A DNA stretch of 64,000 nt. Source: an uncultured Eubacteriales bacterium. GTDB lineage: Bacteria > Bacillota > Clostridia > Oscillospirales > CAG-272. Of this stretch, positions 58,466 through 64,000 are shown piece by piece (position 1 is the first letter of the stretch; each line of letters opens with the position of its first letter). Position numbers and translations under genes: made by a program. The stretch is from positions 310,001 to 374,000 of the forward strand of contig CAKSDZ010000001.1 of assembly GCA_934446365.1 (NCBI GenBank), in the 5' to 3' direction. Below the pieces are notes generated by a model. That model saw only the letters and a list, made by a program, of their open reading frames with translations, was not told where the DNA came from and searched no databases.

Positions 58466-61405
58466 TTATACCCGTCGGCATTCCGGCGGTGCGCTGCACA
58501 AAATCTCCATATTTCCGTCCGGCATTTTCCTCCATTCGACCTGAATGGGACCGAACGGCGTCGGAACGGAGCCTTTGGCATAATCCAGTCCCGCGGCTTT
58601 GGGAGCGACGGTAAATTCACGGTAACCGGGCTTTACCGGCTTCACGCCGAGCACCTCGGAGATGAGGAAGACCGCCGGAGAGGCAGACCATGCATGCGCA
58701 ACGCTTCGCGGCCAGTTTTCTCCGCAGATAAAAGACTCCACACAGGTCGTGAGTCCCCGGCGGAGAAATTCTCCGAAATCACGGTGCTGGGCTTTCAGCG
58801 CAAGAGAATCATAGCCGAGTTTATACAGCGCTTTCAAGGCGAAAAAGAGGAAAAACGGCGAACCGATATGGACATAGCCACCCGGCGCTTCCCTCTCGGA
58901 CGGCGGGCCGAAAGTGCGGTTTGCCGGCGTTCCCGCAACATAGAGTCCCGTTTGGATGTTGTCTATCAAAAATCTTGCCGCCGACTCGCGTCTGTTCTCG
59001 GGAACGCAGTCATAAAGCAGAGCCATCGTATTGCTTTGCACGCTGAAACGCACCTGAGAGGAAAATACATCATACGGAATCTTCTCCATTCCGCGTGAAT
59101 CCATATATTCGCAGTACCGCCCGTAAGCATATTCATCCCGCACGGTGTCCACATACGCCATTTTTTCATCATCCCAGCAGAAACGGTTGATGGCCTCACG
59201 ATATCGATGGGACATCTCACGGTAATGCGCGGAAAGCGCCGTTTCCCCTAAAACCTCCGCGATCTCAGCCGCTTTTCCAAGGCAATAGGAGAGCATCACG
59301 TTGTCGGCCGTCACCTCACCATAGAAGGAAAGATCATTGTTTGCCCACTCAATAAGATTCCATGCGCCCTGCATATCGAAAAGGCCGCGGTCGTTCGTCA
59401 TTTTTTCACAGCGCGCAAAGGTTTCACGGACTGCATAAAAAACGTCCGACAGAAGCTGTTTGTCTCCGGTACAATCATAGTGATCGCATACCTGTAAAAA
59501 CCACATAAAGGACCAAACCGGAACACATCCCTCGGGAAAGGTGGGAAAGCAGGCACACGGAAGATACATGCCGGTCTTATATCGCGGATTGTTCGTTCGA
59601 TAGACACGGCAAACGCCGTCCTCAATCGATTCCGCAATCAGGCGCAGATACTGCGCGTCAAATTCAAACGCACCGAAATTCAAGAGATTGACAAGTCCGG
59701 TGACGCGGGCATCACCCGTCCACGGATTCTGCTCATAGCCGGGACAGTCCACATAGAGATCGAGCATACAGACCTCAGCCGTCCGAACGGACATGTCGTA
59801 AATCCGGCAGAGCGTTTCATCCGAGCAGGCAAAATCACGGGAGCGCGTCGGATATCTCGTTTCCAAAACACGGATATAATCAAACACAACATCCCTGTTA
59901 TGCCCGTAAACATAGACGGAAAGATAGCGGAAGCCGCGCTTTCTGCGTGAACGGAACCGCTGTGCTCCCTCGCGGCAGACATAGCGCAGCGTCTGAAAGC
60001 CGCCCATATATCGGATACCGCTATCGGTCATCATTTCAAATGCATGGATATCGACAACCGTGCCGGCCGGCGCATCAAGAGAAAATGTAAGCTGTCCGAC
60101 CTGTTCCGTGCCGAAATCCAGAATAAAGTGAAACATATTTCCGTTTGATGGGATGACGGTTTTATCGGAACCGGCAAAGGGTTCTTCCCCATTCTTGAAG
60201 CCCAAGACCTTATCCGTCGGAATAAGGGACATATTGTTTCGGATTCTTTCTTCCGCACAGCCGTCGGCGGGAAGCAGCATATCCCGCGATATTATCTCAT
60301 GCAGTACGGAATCCGGCGCCGCGTAATTCATGCCGGCAAGCTTTGTCCTGATATCCTCCGAAAGCATGTCAAAGGATTTCGACGCCATCACTTTGCCGAC
60401 CGCGTCGTCCGCAGGGCTTTTGCCTCGGAACTCATTCCAAGGATAGCGCACGGGAGCTGTCGGTATCAGATATGCCGCAAACGGGAATCCGTCCTTCAAG
60501 GGAGACGCAAAAACGATATCGCTTTCGGTTTTGATAAAGATATCCGGCGTCCCCGAAAACGCAAGAATCATGAAATGCGCGCCGCCGGAAAGCGTCAACG
60601 CACGGTTCTGCCCGACGAGCCGGCCGTCGATGGAAATTTCACGGATTCCGCCATGCGTAACAAAGGTAAAAGAGGATTCTCCGTCCAAAACAAATGTCGT
60701 CATCGCACAGGTAATACCCTGATTGGAGGGACCGAGCCGCATATGGTATCCGGCAGGCGTTCCCGCCGCCAGGAGTGCCGACAATTTTTTAGGCGCATGC
60801 ATATCCGCGGTTTGCTCCCGTATCATGCTTTGATGGAAGCGGTCATACGGCGCGTGGAGCAGCTCATGCCCGATGACCTCGCAGCCCTCCCACGTCGAAT
60901 CGTCGAAATCCACATCGGCAAAATCATGGACGATATCCTCCGCCGTGATTCTCTCCTCCGTGCCGCAGATATAGTAGTCCGCGCCCGTGTTTACGGACGT
61001 GTCCTTTCGACATATCCAAGAGCCGTCGCTGACAAAAAGCGTATCCGCGCCGCGGATTTCAAGCGCAAAACCGGTGCGCACCAACTCTCCGGTTTCAATG
61101 CCCGCGACGGCGACGACATTTTTCCCTGCTTTAAGATAGGAGGAAATATCGAAAACCTCATAGGACTTATCAAAAATGTAAGAACGCTCCGATAAGACCG
61201 CCGCAAGCTCACCGTTGATATAGATTTCGGCATATCCCGCGGACATGGCAAGCATAACCGCATGCTCCGGTATATGAGTTATCTCAAAAACGCCGCGAAA
61301 AAGCGTATGCGAAAGCTTCTCGGCGCCGCCGCGATGAATCCAGCGCGCCTTATCTCCAAAGGAATAAGGAGTGAATACTTTTTTTGCGGGAAAAAGCTGC
61401 TTCAT
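58466..61405 (-). CDS. Glycoside hydrolase family 78-like (alpha-L-rhamnosidase-like) enzyme
   Basis: The protein has 979 residues. The N-terminal third consists of beta-sandwich domains (GVFEITHIPEHAVMLAMSAGYAEIYINGE-like, recognised by the AEIYINGELAA strand typical of GH78 domain N). Around residue 540 the (alpha/alpha)6 barrel begins, with VDCPGYEQNPWTGDARVT. This corresponds to the GH78 signature DCPxRxExLGWTGD that holds the general acid, though the usual R and LG are replaced by GYEQNP. C-terminally, HAWSASPAVFLISEVLGV, PVKPGYREFTVAP and GSVPTPFGPIQVEW match the family end. No signal peptide is visible, so it may act inside the cell on imported rhamnosides. It starts 20 bp after the prepilin-like gene and is probably cotranscribed. 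Confidence 0.85.
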   Translation of the reverse strand: MKQLFPAKKVFTPYSFGDKARWIHRGGAEKLSHTLFRGVFEITHIPEHAVMLAMSAGYAEIYINGELAAVLSERSYIFDKSYEVFDISSYLKAGKNVVAVAGIETGELVRTGFALEIRGADTLFVSDGSWICRKDTSVNTGADYYICGTEERITAEDIVHDFADVDFDDSTWEGCEVIGHELLHAPYDRFHQSMIREQTADMHAPKKLSALLAAGTPAGYHMRLGPSNQGITCAMTTFVLDGESSFTFVTHGGIREISIDGRLVGQNRALTLSGGAHFMILAFSGTPDIFIKTESDIVFASPLKDGFPFAAYLIPTAPVRYPWNEFRGKSPADDAVGKVMASKSFDMLSEDIRTKLAGMNYAAPDSVLHEIISRDMLLPADGCAEERIRNNMSLIPTDKVLGFKNGEEPFAGSDKTVIPSNGNMFHFILDFGTEQVGQLTFSLDAPAGTVVDIHAFEMMTDSGIRYMGGFQTLRYVCREGAQRFRSRRKRGFRYLSVYVYGHNRDVVFDYIRVLETRYPTRSRDFACSDETLCRIYDMSVRTAEVCMLDLYVDCPGYEQNPWTGDARVTGLVNLLNFGAFEFDAQYLRLIAESIEDGVCRVYRTNNPRYKTGMYLPCACFPTFPEGCVPVWSFMWFLQVCDHYDCTGDKQLLSDVFYAVRETFARCEKMTNDRGLFDMQGAWNLIEWANNDLSFYGEVTADNVMLSYCLGKAAEIAEVLGETALSAHYREMSHRYREAINRFCWDDEKMAYVDTVRDEYAYGRYCEYMDSRGMEKIPYDVFSSQVRFSVQSNTMALLYDCVPENRRESAARFLIDNIQTGLYVAGTPANRTFGPPSEREAPGGYVHIGSPFFLFFALKALYKLGYDSLALKAQHRDFGEFLRRGLTTCVESFICGENWPRSVAHAWSASPAVFLISEVLGVKPVKPGYREFTVAPKAAGLDYAKGSVPTPFGPIQVEWRKMPDGNMEILCSAPPECRRV

Positions 61406-61425
61406 ATGGTAGTTTCCTTTCCAAG

Positions 61426-63471
61426 TTACTGCATTTCAACGATAAATTTCAGCGGAACCACAAAATCAAACGTTGTATCCGCATCAACCGCATAGGAAAG
61501 CGTCAGCTCCAGCGGAAGCAAAATTTTATCGCCCGTCTGAATGATGTTTGTAGCGTCCACATATGTGGAAATTTGGAAAAACAAAGAATAAGCAGCACCG
61601 TCAAAATTTTGAAGCGATAGCGATACGGTCATTTTATTTATTTGAGTTTCATTTAGCTGTTCTTTTGTCAGTTGTTCCGTTTCTCGTATTACGATAACAT
61701 CGGAATATTTTATCGCGGCGTCCTTTATTTTCAATATGGGCAATGAATCCTGTTTCTCAATATCTTCAACAAAGATTTGATTTTCAATATAAAATTGATT
61801 GGATGTCCCAAAGACGGCTTTGATGATGTCGTATTGCCGCTTTTCCTCTTCGATTGTGACCGTTTCCTTTTGAGGCTTGTCGTCTTTCTCCGTTTTTACG
61901 GAGGTGTTGGTCGCAACCACCGTATAAGACGCGGTAACTGTTTTATCCGCCATATCCGTCACCTCCAAGGTGACGACATAAATGCCCGGCTCCGATATTT
62001 TCAGCAATGCCGCAAGACTTGTTATAGGACCTGATAATTCGCCGGATTCGCCTTCCCGAGTGAAGCCGTCATACGGCGCCGCTCCGTTCTTTTCGCATGT
62101 CCACCCAATGGATTTAAGACTGACACCCGCACCGAACCGCGCCGCAAACGCAAGGTCGACCGGAATATACGGCGACTCCTCTTCCGTCGACAGCTCAAGC
62201 TCAACCAATACGGCGTTTTGTTTTTCTTCGGTCTCGCTGTTTTTCGCAAAAATCAGTTCGGCCGGTTCCTCGTCGGCGGCAGACGAAACCTGCAATTCCA
62301 CGGAATCGAGCGAGAAATATCCGCTTATACTGATCTCTTTTACAATCTCCGTTTCCGAAGCTCCCGGATCGGAGGATTTATATTTCGATTTTATCGTAAT
62401 GCGCGTTTTTCCCGCACCGATGATTTCTGCCTCTCCTGTTTCCGGGTCGATTCTGACGATGCCGTCGTCTATGACGCCGAACTCCACCTCCTCGGTGGAC
62501 GGCATCAGCGATATTTCTTCATTCGTTTCCGCATTTTTATATGTATAGATTCCCTTTGCATTCAGCGTGAATTTGGTGCCGACGGGAAGAAAGGACTGCG
62601 GCTCCTCTCCATCGGATAAGGAATACACCAAACCGTCGCCCTCGACGGAAACCGTATAATTCCCGTTTTCTTCGGTCAGGATATCTTCTATCTCAACTTC
62701 CGTGGGGCGGATATCCGTGCATACCACACATTGCGCATAACAGCCGTATCCCTCGACGCTGACCGTTATCACCGCAGTGCCGGCTCCGACAACGGACAAT
62801 TCGGCACGGGTAGTATCCGCAAGCGGATTTACCGCAACAATCTCTTCATTACTGGAACGCCACACGATTTTTTCGGTTTCTTCGCCGGAAAGCCCTTCAA
62901 AAACCGCAGATATTTCATAGGAACTTTCCTTTTCCGTCAAGTTGTCACTTTCCGCATCTTTCTCCACACGCCGTTCAAGATACAAGAAGCGATCGGATAA
63001 GGAGATGCTTTGCAGTCCGCCGTTCCCGTTTCCGCTGCCGGACGATATAAGCTTGCTTTCGGGGTCCAAAACATATCCGTAAAGCTCATTTCCGTCGGCA
63101 TCCTTAAAAATAACCTGCGCATATTTTTGATATCGGGAATCATAGCCTCCTTGCAGGAGCTGCTTTGTCACATAGATATTTCCCGTTTCCCGCACATAAA
63201 CAAAGACCGCGTCCTCCGATTCCGTTCGGACGGAAAAGCCTGCGCTCACAACGGCGGCACAGACCTCCTCCATGTCGATATCCTTGCCCGATATAAAGCT
63301 GATATAGGAGGCATCCAGTGCCTTGGACATCAAATCCGCATTTTGTATATCTTTCAGATACTTTGAGTTTTCCACGGCGGAGCCGATAGACGGAATCGAA
63401 ATCGCCGTAAAAATCCCGATGATCGCGATGACAATCACAAGCTCCAACAACGTAAAGCCTTTTTTTCTCAC
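61426..63471 (-). CDS. Large prepilin-like protein with bacterial Ig-like domains
   Basis: The protein has 681 residues from the GTG at 63471, with GGGAGG eight bases upstream. The N-terminus is a class III/type IV prepilin signal: MRKKG followed by FTLLELVIVIAIIGIFTAIS, with cleavage expected after Gly and Glu at mature position 5. A pilin-like region continues to about residue 140, then a Ser/Gly linker (SSGSGNGNGG). A BIG2-type module (about 170-245, WRSSNEEIVAVNP and GAGTAVITVSVEG), a second one (about 320-365, GIVRIDPETGEAEIIGAGKTRITI) and further acidic beta-rich domains end without anchor motifs. Ordinary pilins have 120-180 residues, so this looks like a pilin-tip or pseudopilin adhesin. 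No pilus assembly ATPase or prepilin peptidase is in the window. Confidence 0.85.
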   Translation of the reverse strand: MRKKGFTLLELVIVIAIIGIFTAISIPSIGSAVENSKYLKDIQNADLMSKALDASYISFISGKDIDMEEVCAAVVSAGFSVRTESEDAVFVYVRETGNIYVTKQLLQGGYDSRYQKYAQVIFKDADGNELYGYVLDPESKLISSGSGNGNGGLQSISLSDRFLYLERRVEKDAESDNLTEKESSYEISAVFEGLSGEETEKIVWRSSNEEIVAVNPLADTTRAELSVVGAGTAVITVSVEGYGCYAQCVVCTDIRPTEVEIEDILTEENGNYTVSVEGDGLVYSLSDGEEPQSFLPVGTKFTLNAKGIYTYKNAETNEEISLMPSTEEVEFGVIDDGIVRIDPETGEAEIIGAGKTRITIKSKYKSSDPGASETEIVKEISISGYFSLDSVELQVSSAADEEPAELIFAKNSETEEKQNAVLVELELSTEEESPYIPVDLAFAARFGAGVSLKSIGWTCEKNGAAPYDGFTREGESGELSGPITSLAALLKISEPGIYVVTLEVTDMADKTVTASYTVVATNTSVKTEKDDKPQKETVTIEEEKRQYDIIKAVFGTSNQFYIENQIFVEDIEKQDSLPILKIKDAAIKYSDVIVIRETEQLTKEQLNETQINKMTVSLSLQNFDGAAYSLFFQISTYVDATNIIQTGDKILLPLELTLSYAVDADTTFDFVVPLKFIVEMQ

Positions 63472-63513
63472 TCGGAATACCTCCCTTATGATTTTCAGTT
63501 GATATTCATATTT

Positions 63514-63542
63514 ACTATAACACAAAACCATATTTGTGTCAA
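63514..63542 (-). promoter_or_regulatory. Promoter of the prepilin-rhamnosidase unit
   Basis: Minus strand: TTGACA (63542-63537), 17-bp spacer, TATAGT (63519-63514), 43 bp before the GTG start. Confidence 0.75.
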
Positions 63543-63547
63543 CAAAA

Positions 63548-63568
63548 AAGCCCGGAGTCCCCGGACTT
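63548..63568 (-). terminator. Terminator of the LytTR regulator gene
   Basis: AAGCCCGG (63548-63555) pairs with CCGGACTT (63561-63568) through one G-U and is followed by TTTTTTG on the minus strand, directly before the prepilin promoter. Confidence 0.75.
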
Positions 63569-63571
63569 ATT

Positions 63572-64000
63572 TTAAAAAACATAGCTTAAATATTTTTCCA
63601 TCACGGAAGCCTTGAAGTCTCTCGAAATCGGAATTTCCGTATCCGTTTGATAGAGCACAATCTTGGATTCCTTACGGGAGACGGATTTCACATAATCGAG
63701 GTTCACGGCAAACGACTTATGCGTTTGAAGAAAGCGTTTGTCACGACCGCAGGCATCGAGGAACTCCGCCATTTTCATATAAGAAACGATCCGGCTCCCG
63801 TCCGAGAGCACAACGGTGATTTTATGTCCGCTCGTAAAGCAATAAACGATTTCTTTCAAATAAATTTTGGAAAATCCGTCGACCGCTTTCAGGTTCACAT
63901 ACGAATTGTCAAGAGAAGCGATTCTTTTGATACACTTTTCCAAAACAGACTTGAATTTGTCGGCATCAAGCGGCTTCGTAAGATAATAAAACGCATTTAC
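63572..64000 (-). CDS. LytTR-family response regulator, C-terminal part (cut by window edge)
   Basis: The reading frame runs to the right edge, so the N-terminus is missing; 142 residues are visible. The first residues (AFYYLTKPLDADKFKSVLEKC) are the end of a receiver domain with the conserved Lys-Pro. The LytTR DNA-binding domain follows: IVYCFTSGHKITVVLSDG, MKMAEFLDACG, FLQTHKSFAVNLDYVKSVSR and IPISRDFKASVMEKY. LytTR regulators (AgrA, VirR, LytR types) control virulence, adhesion and cell-surface genes and usually pair with a GHKL-type sensor kinase, which may lie beyond the edge. It sits directly upstream of the giant prepilin gene. Confidence 0.92.
   Translation of the reverse strand, partial: VNAFYYLTKPLDADKFKSVLEKCIKRIASLDNSYVNLKAVDGFSKIYLKEIVYCFTSGHKITVVLSDGSRIVSYMKMAEFLDACGRDKRFLQTHKSFAVNLDYVKSVSRKESKIVLYQTDTEIPISRDFKASVMEKYLSYVF

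Overview
The window reads as chromosome of a Gram-positive, endospore-forming Clostridia-type Firmicute, probably an uncultured gut lineage related to Oscillospirales or Christensenellales. The evidence is a recognisable spo0A, the yabP-yabQ-divIC sporulation/division block, a SpoVB-like flippase, a Gram-positive type PolC with built-in exonuclease, CdaA/YbbR, HemZ, RqcP, and sigma-A promoters of the TTGACA-17-TATAAT type. The lineage is inferred from gene content and order; no rRNA is present. Most of the window is a dense, mildly AT-rich core genome. There is no prophage, CRISPR array or complete insertion sequence.

Layout. 1-11.3 kb (+): end of prmA, a small AT-rich insert with an acetyltransferase, rsmE, a membrane protein, a PucR/CdaR-type regulator with a 16-bp inverted repeat over its own promoter, a CtpA-type protease, greA, lysS, an XRE membrane regulator, a single-pass membrane protein, a DUF4886 hydrolase, a tRNA-Gly/Arg/His operon and a GyrI-like protein. 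11.4-13.7 kb (-): spo0A, ispF, ispD. 13.9-27.0 kb (+): a tight run cdaA, ybbR, FAD oxidoreductase, recJ, relA, dtd, hemZ, uridine-kinase-like, amidohydrolase, spoVB/murJ-like flippase. 27.05-27.43 kb: a cluster of perfect palindromes between convergent genes. 27.3-31.3 kb (-): a heparinase II/III-like gene that looks broken at its 3' end, a small conserved gene, ftsB/divIC, yabQ, yabP, rqcP, HU. 31.4-42.1 kb (-): pyrH-frr-uppS-cdsA-dxr-rseP-ispG-polC. 42.2-51.3 kb (-): an FtsX-type exporter with a long coiled coil and its ATPase, a phosphatase, serine acetyltransferase, rpe with a very long leader, and a two-component system. 51.4-54.5 kb (+): ychF, nfo, a NahK-like sugar kinase. 54.6-64 kb (-): topB, a MATE exporter, an alpha-L-rhamnosidase-like enzyme, a giant prepilin-like protein with Ig-like domains, and the end of a LytTR response regulator.

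How the genes fit together. Four MEP-pathway enzymes (Dxr, IspD, IspF, IspG) plus UppS, CdsA, RseP and a lipid-II-flippase-like protein form an isoprenoid and envelope theme. CdaA (c-di-AMP) and RelA ((p)ppGpp) share one transcription block. Spo0A, YabP, YabQ and the SpoVB-like protein mark sporulation.

No complete, obviously new multi-gene system is visible. The points most worth following are: (i) the LytTR / giant Ig-domain prepilin / GH78 cluster cut by the right edge; (ii) the roughly 350-nt leader or non-coding RNA region upstream of rpe, with a consensus promoter and a 38-nt perfect palindrome; (iii) the palindrome cluster at 27.06-27.32 kb next to the damaged heparinase gene; (iv) the inverted repeat over the promoter of the PucR-family gene; (v) a possible RNA switch in the rsmE leader.
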